From positions 62,001 through 126,000 of the forward strand of contig JADKFE010000008.1 in assembly GCA_016717595.1 (NCBI GenBank): a DNA stretch of 64,000 nucleotides, read 5' to 3'. The notes beneath the pieces are model-generated. The model searched no databases. It was given only the letters and a program-made list of their open reading frames with translations, and was not told the origin of the DNA. Below, one piece after another: positions 51,441 through 60,763 of this stretch (positions are counted from its first letter, which is position 1; each line of letters starts with the position of its first letter). A program made the translations under genes and the position numbers. The DNA comes from Deltaproteobacteria bacterium. GTDB taxonomy: Bacteria > Myxococcota_A > UBA796 > CAJQPC01.

Positions 51441-52574
51441 ATGTCTGTGCCGAGGGCGACGGTGACCCCACCGCCGCCCTCGGCCTCGCTCACCAAGCTG
51501 GGTGAGGCGCCCTCCTCCGCGCCGGAGCGCGACCTCGTCCAGCTCGCCGCCCGCGCCGCCTTGGCGAGCGCTTGGCGCGGCCTGAACCCCCAGAGCCGCG
51601 AACGATTCGCCCAGGCCCCCTCCCCCTCCGCCGTGGATCGTGTCTGGTACGAGACCCAAGACGGCTGGACCGCGCCGATGCACCGCGTGCCCGCCGCGCC
51701 CGGGGGCTCTGGCGAGCCGGTGATCTTGGCCCACGGCTTGGGCGTGAACCGCTTCGCCCTGGACTTCTCCCCGGAGCTCTCCTTGGCCCGGGCGCTCTCA
51801 CGGGCGGGCTTTGAGGTCTTCTTGTTGGAGACCCGGGCCGACCGCGCGGCCATCGCCCCCGAGCGCGCCCCCGCGTTTGATGTAGACGACGTGGCGCGCC
51901 AAGACCTCCCCGCGGCCTTTGAGCGCGTCTGCCAGCTCACCGGGGCCCGCCGCGCGCTCTACGTCGGCCACGCCTTGGGCGGTCAGCTCCTCTACGCGAG
52001 CGCCGGTCAGAACGGCAGCGACGACATCGCCGCCGCCGTCACGCTCTGCGCCCCGGTCACCTTCCCCCGGCAAGCGAGCGGCGCCCGGGCCTTACGCCTC
52101 GCCTTGGGGCTCCTCCCCCGAGACACCCGCCTGCCCACACGCGCCGCCGCCGCGCTCTCCGCGCCTCGCGCCGGGGCCGATCTCCCCGGCGGCTTAGGCC
52201 TCGCCGCCATGTCCGGCGACGTGGCCCGGGGCATGATGATGTTCGGCGCTGAAGACATCCCCCAGGGCCTTCTGCGCCAAGCCCTACGCTGGCTTGAGGT
52301 GGGCTGGCTCTGCGATCGGCACAACACCATCGACTACACCGCCGCGCTGAGGGGCCAAGATCTCCCGCTGATGGTCGTCTGCGCCGAGGGGGATCCGCTC
52401 TGCCGCCCGGAACAAGCCACGCCGCCGCTCCTCGCGGTTCGTGGCGAGGTAGAGCTCGTGAACTTGGACGGCGGCTGGGGGCACTACGATCCCCTGCTGG
52501 ATCCTCGCGCGGCCGAGGCCGTCTTCGCCCCCATCGTGCGCTTCTTGGGATCACGACGCGCCCGCTGCTGGTGA
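51441..52574 (+). CDS. Alpha/beta-hydrolase-fold protein with Ala in place of nucleophile Ser
   Basis: 377 residues. The fold is clear: oxyanion strand ILAHGLGVNRFALD, nucleophile elbow GHALGG (~178-183), acid Asp in CAEGDPLC and His in GGWGHYDPL. The elbow residue is Ala, where Ser, Asp or Cys is needed, while Asp and His are retained. It may be a non-catalytic hydrolase homologue. The size is near PhaC/lipase-like members. The N-terminal 60 residues are Pro/Ala-rich. The SD is weak. It lies 52 bp before sppA on the same strand. Confidence 0.75.
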   Translation: MSVPRATVTPPPPSASLTKLGEAPSSAPERDLVQLAARAALASAWRGLNPQSRERFAQAPSPSAVDRVWYETQDGWTAPMHRVPAAPGGSGEPVILAHGLGVNRFALDFSPELSLARALSRAGFEVFLLETRADRAAIAPERAPAFDVDDVARQDLPAAFERVCQLTGARRALYVGHALGGQLLYASAGQNGSDDIAAAVTLCAPVTFPRQASGARALRLALGLLPRDTRLPTRAAAALSAPRAGADLPGGLGLAAMSGDVARGMMMFGAEDIPQGLLRQALRWLEVGWLCDRHNTIDYTAALRGQDLPLMVVCAEGDPLCRPEQATPPLLAVRGEVELVNLDGGWGHYDPLLDPRAAEAVFAPIVRFLGSRRARCW

Positions 52575-52626
52575 CGCCCTGGACTTGGCGGTGATCGTGC
52601 CTACCATTGCCCGACCAGGAGAAGCC

Positions 52627-54397
52627 ATGGCCGCCCGCTCAAGCACTCGCCTCTTGTTGTGGCTCGCCGCGCTGGGGGTGCTGCTCGCGCTCCTCGTGAT
52701 CGGCGGCGTGACGCTGTTTATGTGGGACGGTGGGCCCGAGTCCCTCGCCTCGGGGAACAAGAAGGGCTGGCTCAAGCTCGAGCTGCGCGGTGAGCTCGCC
52801 GACAGCCCAAAGATCGACGCCTTGAGCTTCGACCCTGAAGACCGCGCGTTGACCATCGGTGAGCTCGCCGCCGTGGTGAAGCGCGCCCAGGACGACCCCG
52901 ACATCACCGGGATCTTCGTGGATCTCGACAACCCCCAGCTCAGCATGGCCACGGCGCAGGAGCTTCGTGGGGCCCTGGTCAGCCTCACCGAGTCGGGCAA
53001 ACCCTGCGTGACCTGGTCAAAGACGTACGAGAACCTGACGTATTACCTCGCGAGCGCCTGTGGCGAGATCCACCTGCACCCCGAGGGTGTGCCGATGGTG
53101 CTGGGCCTCAACGTCACCACGACCTACCTCGCCGACACCCTCGGGAAGCTCGGCGTGAAGGCCGACTATGAGCGGGTGGGCGCCTACAAGTCCGCCGTGG
53201 AGACCTTCGAGGAGCTCGCGCCGTCTCCGGCGAGCGTCGAGATGTACAACTCGATGATTGATGACCTCTACGCCGGGCTCACTGAAGACATCGCCGCCGG
53301 GCGCAAACGCAGCGTCGAGGACGTCCGGGCGCTCATCGACGACCCGCCGATCACCGCCGCTGACGCCAAAGATCGGGGCCTCATCGACCAGCTCACCTAC
53401 CGCGACGAGCTCGTCGATCGCCTCAAAGAAGACGGCGACGGCACCAGCACGAAGGGCTACGCCAAGGGCCTACGCAACGACTGGCGCAAGGCCGAGAACA
53501 CCGTCGCGGTGCTGCACCTCTCGGGCAACGTCGTAGACGGTGAGTCCGGCGGCGGGGGCTTCGGCGGCGGCAGCGGGAACATCGGCGACACCACGGTCGT
53601 GAAGGCGCTCGATGAGCTGGCTGAAGACGAGAACATCACCGCCGTCGTGCTGCGCATCGACTCCCCCGGCGGCTCGGCCTTGGCCTCGGACGTCATCTGG
53701 CGCGCGGTGCGGAAGCTCGACGAGAAGAAGCCTGTGGTCGCGTCGATGGGCGCCACGGCGGCCTCGGGCGGCTACTACATCGCCATGGCCGCCCGGGAGA
53801 TCGTCGCCCAGCCGGGCACGATCACCGGCTCCATCGGCGTGTTCGCCGGGAAGTTCGCGCTCACCGAGCTGTACAAGAAGGTCGGCCTCACCACCTGGAC
53901 CACCCGGCGCGGCGCCTTGGCCGGGCTGTTGAGCTCCCCCGACGCCTTCACCGACCCCGAGCGCGCGAAGCTCCGCCAGCGCATCGAGGCCTTCTACACC
54001 ACGTTCATCACCAAGGCCGGCGAGAGCCGCGGCAAGACCCCTGAAGAGATCGACGCCGTGGCCCAGGGCCGGGTGTGGACGGGGCGCCAAGCCCACGGGG
54101 TCGGCCTCGTAGACACCCTCGGCGGCCTCGACCTCGCCGTAGACCGGGCCGCGAGCCTGGCGGGCCTGCCTGAAGGACGCCGAGGTGGGCCGCAAGCTCT
54201 TGCCCGAGCCCCAGACCTTCTGGGACGCGCTCAGCGAGAGCCTGGATCAGGCCAGAAGCCCCGCGGTGCGGGTGAGCCTCCCCGAGACCCTCGGCCCCGA
54301 GCTCTCAAAGGCCGTCGAGCTGGCCTTCTCGTTGGAGCAGATGTCGTCCCGGGGTGGGCTGTTGGCCCTCGATCCCGTGATCATCACCGTTCGCTGA
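52627..54397 (+). CDS. sppA: Signal peptide peptidase SppA, long form (frame break near 54171)
   Basis: Membrane serine protease degrading cleaved signal peptides. N-terminal helix at ~9-31; catalytic Lys188 in VGAYKSAVETF; nucleophile Ser380 in AASGGYY; both in the duplicated crotonase-like fold of 67K SppA. Start ATG 52627 follows AGGAG by 5 nt; the frame from 52585 is spurious. Near 54171 one extra base throws the raw frame into an Arg-rich tail (to 54507). Dropping it gives GLPKDAEVGRKLLPEPQTFW… to the stop at 54397, ~590 residues as expected. Confidence 0.9.
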
Positions 54398-54409
54398 GCC
54401 CACCGCCTG

Positions 54410-55327
54410 ATGCCGCAACTTCGTGCGCCGCTCCCTGGCGAAGGCGCCGTCTTGGGCGCGCTCTTGGACGAGGCCTTCGCCGAGCACGACGAGGCCCAAC
54501 GTTTTGAGCCTGAGGTGATGGCGCTCCTGCTCGACGGCCCCCGGGGCGGCGCCCAGCTCAGCCTTGTGGCCGAGGACGCCGGGCGACCCGTGGCCGTGGC
54601 CTTCGTGGGGCGAAGGGCGCTGCGCTGGGGCGCGAAGGTGCTCCACGCCCATCACCTCGGCCCCATCGGCGTGAGCCCCCGCCGCCGCCGCGAAGGTCTG
54701 GGGCGCTGGATGTGTGAGGCGGCCCGAGCCCACGCCGAGGGCACCGGCGCCGACCTGCTCACCTTGACCACGAACCCCGGCCACCCGGCGAGACACCTCT
54801 ACGAGCGCCTGGGATACACGATCATCGAGCGTTTTCGCCCCTCGCTTCGCGCCCTGGGCCCCACCTCGTACCTCACGAGCCTCGCCGCGTCAGAGCCCTG
54901 GCCAGGCTCCTTGCCCGGCCCGCCCGGTCGCCCCCTCGCGCTCCTGGAGGACGGCCCCCAGGCGATCACCGCCCCCGAGGCCCTTCGCCCGCGCCTGGTG
55001 CGCGCCGGAGACGCCGAGGTCTTGACCTTACGCTGGCCGGTGATCGCCCGTGGACCCGGCGCCGCGATCCCGGCTTGGTCTACCCAGATCCTCGCCGTCC
55101 GAGGCCGCGGCGCGGATCAGGTGCGCGCCGTCGAGGCCGCCTGCGCCTACGCCCACCACGACGGCAGCGTCGTCGCCTGGTGCCACCCCGCCGTGGCCGG
55201 GCCGCTCCAGGGGTTTCAGCGCGACGGCGCGCCGTGGGTGTGGCGAATGGGCCTGGGCCTCACCCCCGCCGGGGCCCAAGCCGTCGCTCAGGCCCGCGCG
55301 TATGACGAGCTGGGCCCGTCTAGCTGA
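54410..55327 (+). CDS. GNAT-family N-acetyltransferase-like protein
   Basis: 305 residues. The first ~150 form a GNAT domain: HHLGPIGVSPRRRREGLGRWM carries the acetyl-CoA pyrophosphate loop (R/Q-x-x-G-x-G/A type), and ARHLYERLGYTIIERF the typical last helix and strand. The second half (~170-305) is weaker and might be a second degenerate GNAT unit. Substrate unknown. Starts 13 bp after sppA. Confidence 0.78.
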   Translation: MPQLRAPLPGEGAVLGALLDEAFAEHDEAQRFEPEVMALLLDGPRGGAQLSLVAEDAGRPVAVAFVGRRALRWGAKVLHAHHLGPIGVSPRRRREGLGRWMCEAARAHAEGTGADLLTLTTNPGHPARHLYERLGYTIIERFRPSLRALGPTSYLTSLAASEPWPGSLPGPPGRPLALLEDGPQAITAPEALRPRLVRAGDAEVLTLRWPVIARGPGAAIPAWSTQILAVRGRGADQVRAVEAACAYAHHDGSVVAWCHPAVAGPLQGFQRDGAPWVWRMGLGLTPAGAQAVAQARAYDELGPSS

Positions 55328-55341
55328 GCCCGGCTCGTAGA

Positions 55342-55357
55342 TTGGTCAGTTGACCAA
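55342..55357. terminator. 16-bp palindrome at convergent gene ends
   Basis: TTGGTCAGTTGACCAA, two perfect 7-bp arms, spans the stop of the minus-strand lipoprotein and the gap to the GNAT gene. May act as a weak bidirectional terminator. Confidence 0.35.
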
Positions 55358-56104
55358 GACCGGCCAGAACTTCATCTGCCCAGCGGTGAACGACGAGAGG
55401 CCCGTGTTCTGGTTCACGAAGGCGTCAGACGCGGCGTTCATCAGGCCCGCGACCCCGACGGCGCAGACGCACCCGGCGGGGAAGGCCGTGGCGGGGATGT
55501 TGAGGCTGGTCACGCCGCCGTCGCCGTGGGTGAGGTCGTACACCTCACGGATGCCCTCGGGGCGGTTCTGCCAGGTGATCTCGCCGGAGGTGACGTTGAT
55601 CACCACGCCCAACACGGCGTCATAAGCGACGCCCTCTAGCTCAACCTGCATCGCCGTGTTGGCGGCGTGGGTCTCGCGGATCGTCGCCGTGGGCGGCTGG
55701 GGCAGGGTGAGGGTGGCCTCGCCGACGTCTTCGCCGATCTCTACGGTGAGCACCGCCGCGTCGCCGCCGGAGTAGACCAGGCCGTCGTCGCCCGACGCGC
55801 TGTACGCGCCGCCCGCGTCCTCGTTGAACCACACCGCCGCCGTGGAGCCGATGCGGAGCTTCACGTCGGCCCCGCTGATCGGCGCGGACTCGATCTCGTT
55901 CACGCTCGCCGCGTCGGCCAAGAAGACCTGGGCCAAGGTGCCCTTGTCGAACTCCGTGCCCTTGAGGTCGATCTCCTTGGAGTCGGGCTCGGCCACGCCG
56001 AGCACGATGGTCTGCGAGACGAGCGGGTTGGTGAGCCCGTCTACGGTGCCCTTGATCTTGTCGATCTGCTCGCATCCGGTGAGCATGATGAGCGTGAACA
56101 GCAT
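55346..56104 (-). CDS. Predicted lipoprotein
   Basis: 252 residues. Short signal MLFTLIMLTGC with lipobox LTGC (Cys11), then an acidic beta-rich domain. The region EIDLKGTEFDKGTLAQVFLADA and the two Cys of GCVCAVG near the end are notable; the Cys pair could form a disulphide. No known family. GGAGG lies before ATG 56104. Ends tail to tail with the GNAT gene. Confidence 0.75.
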   Translation of the reverse strand: MLFTLIMLTGCEQIDKIKGTVDGLTNPLVSQTIVLGVAEPDSKEIDLKGTEFDKGTLAQVFLADAASVNEIESAPISGADVKLRIGSTAAVWFNEDAGGAYSASGDDGLVYSGGDAAVLTVEIGEDVGEATLTLPQPPTATIRETHAANTAMQVELEGVAYDAVLGVVINVTSGEITWQNRPEGIREVYDLTHGDGGVTSLNIPATAFPAGCVCAVGVAGLMNAASDAFVNQNTGLSSFTAGQMKFWPVLVN

Positions 56105-56224
56105 GGCGTCGCCTCCTGGGGGATCGTGAACCCCTAAACGATGAGAATCTCTTCCATCCTACTCGGGATGACCTCTCACCGCCATTTCACCCCGCGTCCC
56201 CCACCTTCGGACCTCGGGATTCGA

Positions 56225-56253
56225 TTGACAGAGGCGCGCTGCGGGCATAAGCG
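56225..56253 (+). promoter_or_regulatory. Candidate promoter of the 53-residue basic protein
   Basis: Perfect TTGACA (56225-56230) followed by an A/T patch CATAAG at 56246-56251 (spacer ~15-17 depending on register). The start codon lies ~32 bp further. Confidence 0.5.
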
Positions 56254-56284
56254 GGCCTGTCCAAACCTCTCACCGGAGCGAATC

Positions 56285-56446
56285 GTGCCCTCCAACACCA
56301 AAGTGACCCAGTACCGCCGCAAGCTGCGGAACATGAACGCTGGCCGCAAGGCCAAGAACTACCGCGCCAACCACGGCACCACCCCGGTCTTCCCGATTCA
56401 TACGCCCGAGGCCGACGCGAACGCCGAGGCCAAGCAGAAGGGCTGA
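56285..56446 (+). CDS. 53-residue basic conserved-looking protein
   Basis: Starts at GTG 56285 with GGAG 6 nt upstream. The N-terminal half is strongly basic (YRRKLRNMNAGRKAKNYRANHG), then GTTPVFPIHTP and a short acidic Ala-rich tail. The pattern looks like a small RNA- or ribosome-associated protein. I recall similar short Arg/Lys proteins with a GTTP-FPIH motif in related bacteria but cannot name the family. Framed by its own promoter and a textbook terminator, so it is an independently expressed small gene. The longer frame from 56141 is not supported. Confidence 0.8.
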   Translation: MPSNTKVTQYRRKLRNMNAGRKAKNYRANHGTTPVFPIHTPEADANAEAKQKG

Positions 56447-56466
56447 TTCAGCCCCGCGCTGAGAAG

Positions 56467-56492
56467 AAGCCGACCTTCGGGTCGGCTTTTTT
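56467..56492 (+). terminator. Rho-independent terminator
   Basis: AAGCCGACC-TTCG-GGTCGGCTT: a perfect 9-bp stem on a UUCG tetraloop, running into six T. It lies 20 bp after the small basic gene. Confidence 0.95.
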
Positions 56493-56510
56493 GTGGGCGA
56501 GCGCGACGAT

Positions 56511-57302
56511 CTACGCCCCTCGATCCACCCGAAACAGGCGCGCGGCGTTCTCGGCGCACTGCTCGGCGACGGCCTCGCTGGGCACACCCCGCAGCGCGGC
56601 GATAAACTCGACGGTGAGCGCGACGTGGCAAGGCTCGTTGCGCCGCCCTCGCAGGGGCTCCGGCGTCAGAAACGGCGCGTCGGTCTCGACGAGCAGGCGA
56701 TCCATGGGCACCTTCCGGGCGACGTCTTGGGTGATCACGGACTTGCCGTAGGTCACCGTGCCCGGGATCGAGAGCATCCCGCCGCGCTCGACCAGCGCCC
56801 ACATGCCGTCTACGTCCCCGGCGTAGCAGTGGTAGAGCACCCCGGCGCCGCCAAAGGCGCCCTCCTCATCCAAGACCTGCAGCGTCTCCCCGGCGGAGTC
56901 GCGGTCGTGGATGATGATCGGCAGGTTCAGCCGCAGGGCCACCTGGATCTGGCGCCGGAAGGCCGCGCGCTGCACGTCCCGGGGCGAGCGGTCGTAGAAG
57001 AAGTCGAGGCCACACTCGCCCCAAGCGACGACGTTTGTATCCGCCGCGAGGGCGAGGAGCTCGTCCATGAGCGCATCGTCAAGCATCGCCGCGTCATGGG
57101 GGTGAACCCCGACGGAGGCCCACACGCCCGCGTGCCGCCGCGCGACCTCCACCGCCCGGCGCGCGGAGTCGGCGCCGTAGCCCGCCCCGACGGTGAGCAT
57201 GTGGGTGACCCCGGCGGCCTTCGCCGTGGCGATCACCGCGTCTACGCCAGCGTCGCCGCCGTAGGTGTGGGGATCGAGGTGGCAGTGAGAGTCAAAGATC
57301 AT
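56511..57302 (-). CDS. tatD: TatD-family metal-dependent DNase
   Basis: 263 residues. Metal ligands HCH (6-8), Glu in WGECGLDF, His in IIHDRD, His in YHCYAG and Asp in ETDAPFLTP are all present, so the enzyme should be active. 3'-5' exonuclease and repair roles are known for the family. ATG 57302 overlaps the holB stop by ATGA. Confidence 0.93.
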   Translation of the reverse strand: MIFDSHCHLDPHTYGGDAGVDAVIATAKAAGVTHMLTVGAGYGADSARRAVEVARRHAGVWASVGVHPHDAAMLDDALMDELLALAADTNVVAWGECGLDFFYDRSPRDVQRAAFRRQIQVALRLNLPIIIHDRDSAGETLQVLDEEGAFGGAGVLYHCYAGDVDGMWALVERGGMLSIPGTVTYGKSVITQDVARKVPMDRLLVETDAPFLTPEPLRGRRNEPCHVALTVEFIAALRGVPSEAVAEQCAENAARLFRVDRGA

Positions 57303-58330
57303 CCAGACCTCCCGACACGCCGGGCGCTGCCGAGCTCTGTCGCCACCCGGGCGAGCAGCGCCTCGACGAGCAGGCGGTTGTTGACGTTGACCTGCTGGCG
57401 CTCGCGGGTGTGGTTGATCTCACGCTGGAGCCGGTCTAGGCCCGTGGGCCACAGGTTGGCGGCCCAGGCCGCGACGAGCTCCGGGCGGTCGGCGTTGAGC
57501 AGGCGGTCTCCACGCGAGGACGCGACCAAGGCGGCGTCCCGCAGAAGGCCCTCCAGGGCGTCCAGGGTGCGGTCCAAGGCGCCGCGGGCGTCTTTGGCCT
57601 GGGAGAGCGTCTCGGCGTAGTCAAAGAGCTCCGTCGGCCCCTCGGAGAGCACGTTGAGGAGCTGATCTCGGGCCTTGTCAAGCTCGGCGAGGCCCCCGTC
57701 GGCCAAGGCCAACGCTTTGCCAGGGCAGCCCATGGAGAGCCGGGACAGCCGGGCGGCGCTCGTGGCCTCGACGCCCCGCGCGACAAGCCAAGCGGTGAGG
57801 GTGTCCTCGGGCACGGCGCGAAACCGCACCCGCTGCGAGCGGGAGCGCACCGTCGGCAACAGGGCCGAGACCCGGCTGGTGACGAGGATGAAGCCCGTGC
57901 CCGGAGGCGGCTCCTCTAAGGTCTTGAGCAGGGCGTTCGCGGCCTGGGGCATCAGGCCGTCGGCGGGGTCAAAGATGACCGTGCGCCAGCGCGCCGAGAA
58001 GCGGTGTAGGCGCACCACCCGAATGACCTCGCGCACTTGGTCTACACTAATCGTGCGGGATTTACGCTCGGGGTCGGGCTCGATGAGGATGACGTCGGGG
58101 TGAACGCCGCGCTGAATCTGGCGGCAGCTCGTGCACACCCCGCAGGGGACCTCATCCCCTTCCCACGCGCAGGCCGCCGCCATGGCGAGGCGCAGCGCGG
58201 CGGTGTGTTTCCCCACCTGCGGCGGCCCCTCAAAGATATAACAGTGATGTAGGTGCTCACGTCGCGCCGCCGCGACGAGCTGGGTGAGCATCTCGGTCTG
58301 TCCTAAGAGGTCTTTTACGCCGCTCGCCAT
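57299..58330 (-). CDS. holB: DNA polymerase III delta-prime subunit HolB
   Basis: 343-residue AAA+ clamp-loader subunit. Degenerate P-loop GPPQVGKHT, the zinc module CGVCTSC, ANALLKTLEEPPPGTGFILVTS and the SRS (sensor/SRC-like) RSRSQRV are present. It stabilises the clamp loader and does not need ATP hydrolysis itself. Coupled to tatD, a common pairing. Confidence 0.92.
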   Translation of the reverse strand: MASGVKDLLGQTEMLTQLVAAARREHLHHCYIFEGPPQVGKHTAALRLAMAAACAWEGDEVPCGVCTSCRQIQRGVHPDVILIEPDPERKSRTISVDQVREVIRVVRLHRFSARWRTVIFDPADGLMPQAANALLKTLEEPPPGTGFILVTSRVSALLPTVRSRSQRVRFRAVPEDTLTAWLVARGVEATSAARLSRLSMGCPGKALALADGGLAELDKARDQLLNVLSEGPTELFDYAETLSQAKDARGALDRTLDALEGLLRDAALVASSRGDRLLNADRPELVAAWAANLWPTGLDRLQREINHTRERQQVNVNNRLLVEALLARVATELGSARRVGRSG

Positions 58331-58457
58331 ATGCCTCGGGTAACCCGGGCGGCGGGAGAGCGGCGCATCATTCGAGCGGCCATGAAGGGTTCATCCTCGC
58401 GCGGCCGCTCAGAATGAGGTACAACGCTCAACTCTCCTGACGTGGGGTACAGCCAGG

Positions 58458-59768
58458 ATGGACGTTGTGTCCCTCTGGCATGAACTGGTCGCCCGTGATC
58501 CGATCCCGCCGGGCGACTTTCTTGAGCGGATGGCCCGCAGTGGAGCGCTCCACGGCGGACAACCGGCGTGCGTCCACCGTCGGCCCCACTTCATCAGCGC
58601 CCGCGCCGCCACGTCAATCCGCGAGGCCACGCGCCAAATTCACAAGGCGATTCGGGCACTTCTGGCGGTCTTGGTCGAGGATGGCCTCGACGGACGCGAC
58701 GGATCTTTGGCCCGGATGTTGGGCCTGAGCCCCGAGATCATCCGCCTCGCCGCGATTGAGCCTGGCGCTGAAGAGGAGCCAACCCTGCTGCGGGTGCGGG
58801 TGGCGCTGCACCAAGACCACCCGATGCTCCTGGACATCGACGCCGAGGGCGACGTGCCCCTGGGCTACAGCGACGTCTTGACCTCGTTCTTCGAGCAGGA
58901 TCCCTTCACCGTCAACTTTCCTGGGCTGATGCCGTTCCGGGGCGGCGAAGAGCTGGCCCAGGCGGTGCTCCGCACCTGGACCCGCTGGTCGGGGACAACG
59001 GGCGGCGCGCCCAAGGTGGCCATCGTCGGCTTCCGCGACGACCCCCGCGCCGTGGAATCAACGCTCTTGCAGCGGCGTTTTCAGCTCCAAGGCGTGCGCT
59101 GTGTCGTCGCCGACCCCCGCGACCTCAGCTTCCAGCGCGGTCGCCTCATCGCTGAGGGCCAGCCCGTTGACGTCGTGCACCGCCGCGTTCACATCGAGAC
59201 CCTCATCGCCCGACCGGATGAGTGTAAAGCGTTACTTGACGCTACCCGGGCGGGGGCGGTGTGTATGGTGAACTCCTTACGCGCCGGGCTGCTCCACAGC
59301 CGGGCGATGTTGGCCTATCTGCACGACATGAGCTTCTTGGCGGGGCTCCCCGAGGCCCAGCGCGACGCCATCCGCCACCACGTTCCTTGGACGGGCCTCC
59401 TGTGCGCCGAGCCTGGCGCGCCCCGCTCCGACCAGCTCATCTTCTTGGCCAACGCCCACCGCAACGAGCTCGCGCTGAGGCCGCTCTCCAGCGATCTGGG
59501 CCGCTCGATCCCCGGCTGGATGGTCACCCAAGACGACTGGGAGGAGGTGCTGGAGCAGGCCAACCACCACGTCCTGCAGCGCCGGGTGCCCATCGAGCGC
59601 CACCCCTTCCCCGACGCCCGCAGCGGCTACGCGCTCACCGAGCGTATGGTCGAGCTGAGCGTCTCCGTGGTGCGTGGCCGCGCCACCACGATGCTCGCGC
59701 ACCTGCGGGAGGGCCCTCGGAGCCCCGACTCCACCCTGGCCCCGGTGTTCGCCGTCCCGGCCCCCTAA
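58458..59768 (+). CDS. Circularly permuted ATP-grasp-like protein
   Basis: 436 residues. The segment VAIVGFRDDPRAVESTLLQRRFQLQGVRCVVADPRDL followed by GQPVDVVHRRV and AVCMVNSLRAGLLHSRAMLAYL matches the preATP-grasp/glutathionylspermidine-synthase-like family in which the ATP-grasp is circularly permuted. A VPWTGLL motif follows. Such proteins ligate peptides or amines, often in unknown pathways. The C-terminal Lys/Glu set is not obvious, so activity is uncertain. Diverges from holB over 127 bp. Confidence 0.6.
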   Translation: MDVVSLWHELVARDPIPPGDFLERMARSGALHGGQPACVHRRPHFISARAATSIREATRQIHKAIRALLAVLVEDGLDGRDGSLARMLGLSPEIIRLAAIEPGAEEEPTLLRVRVALHQDHPMLLDIDAEGDVPLGYSDVLTSFFEQDPFTVNFPGLMPFRGGEELAQAVLRTWTRWSGTTGGAPKVAIVGFRDDPRAVESTLLQRRFQLQGVRCVVADPRDLSFQRGRLIAEGQPVDVVHRRVHIETLIARPDECKALLDATRAGAVCMVNSLRAGLLHSRAMLAYLHDMSFLAGLPEAQRDAIRHHVPWTGLLCAEPGAPRSDQLIFLANAHRNELALRPLSSDLGRSIPGWMVTQDDWEEVLEQANHHVLQRRVPIERHPFPDARSGYALTERMVELSVSVVRGRATTMLAHLREGPRSPDSTLAPVFAVPAP

Positions 59769-59788
59769 TCCTCCGCTCTGGAGCCCCG

Positions 59789-60748
59789 ATGCGCGCCGCC
59801 CTCCTCCCCCTCGCGCTCCTCTTGAGCCCCTTGGCCTTCGCCAAAGCCGTGGAGGGGTACTACAGCCCCGACGCCGTCGCCGCGTCCTCGGCGGCCTTTG
59901 GGCGCTACTCCAACGCGCTCATGCCCCGGTTTGAGAAGGCCGAGCGCGACATCGCCGTGGCCAACAACGCCGTCTCCGAGCTTGAGCTCGGCGTGCTCGT
60001 CCTCGGCGGGCGCGCGCCGGACGAGCTCCGCGCCCACTACAAGTCCACCCGCAAGACGGTGACCGTCGCCTTCTTGCAGACCCAGGCCCACATCGCGCTC
60101 TTAGAGGACGACTCCTCCGCCACCTTCGGCGCGGCCTTGGAGCGCGCCCTCGTCGCCATGGGCCCCACCACCGTCGCCAAAGAGTGCGCCGCCGGGCCCA
60201 GCGGCATCGCCGCCATCGCCGGTCCGGGCCGGGGCCCAGCGACCTGCGCCGGGGAAGACCTCAACGCCCCCTTGGCCGCCGCATTAGACAAAGACCCCGC
60301 CCTGCTCGCCGCCATCGACGAGATTCTCGCCTTGGAGTGGCCCGACACCACCATCCCCAAGGCCACCCAGCCGCTGGTGCCCCTCACCAGCGCAGGCCCG
60401 GCCTATATCCAGGTGGATGACCTGGCCATCGCCCTGCTCTCGCGACAGATCGAGGACCTGGGCGCCACCTTTGAGCAAGAGATCGCGCCCTTGGAGCGGG
60501 GGTTAGAGGCCAAAGACCCCCAAGCCCTCGCGGACGCCAAGGCCGCCCGGGACCGCTACGAGGCCGGGGTGAGCGCCGCCGGGGCGAAGATGCTCACCGC
60601 GGTTGAGAAGTCCCTCAAGAAGCGCGGCGAGGCCGTGGCCTTGTGCGCCAACCCCGCGGCGTTTGGCGGCTGTGAGGGCGAAGACAAGACGGACCTGCTC
60701 GTGCGGGCCTTGTCAACCGACAAGAAGGTCTTGAAGGCCCTGCGCTGA
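59789..60748 (+). CDS. Hypothetical periplasmic protein
   Basis: 319 residues. Signal peptide MRAALLPLALLLSPLAFAKA, then a mostly helical, Ala-rich chain (FEKAERDIAVANNAVSELELG; EDLGATFEQEIAPLERGLEAKDPQALADAKAARDRYEAG) with a few Cys. It looks like a helical bundle. No family known. It follows the ATP-grasp-like gene by 20 bp. Confidence 0.7.
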   Translation: MRAALLPLALLLSPLAFAKAVEGYYSPDAVAASSAAFGRYSNALMPRFEKAERDIAVANNAVSELELGVLVLGGRAPDELRAHYKSTRKTVTVAFLQTQAHIALLEDDSSATFGAALERALVAMGPTTVAKECAAGPSGIAAIAGPGRGPATCAGEDLNAPLAAALDKDPALLAAIDEILALEWPDTTIPKATQPLVPLTSAGPAYIQVDDLAIALLSRQIEDLGATFEQEIAPLERGLEAKDPQALADAKAARDRYEAGVSAAGAKMLTAVEKSLKKRGEAVALCANPAAFGGCEGEDKTDLLVRALSTDKKVLKALR

Positions 60749-60763
60749 GCGACTCGTGGGGCC

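Noticed and set aside
51319..51459. 46-codon ORF with hydrophobic start before the hydrolase-like gene
   Set aside because: No SD, overlaps the next gene in another frame, and contains the 12-bp repeat. Coding not supported.
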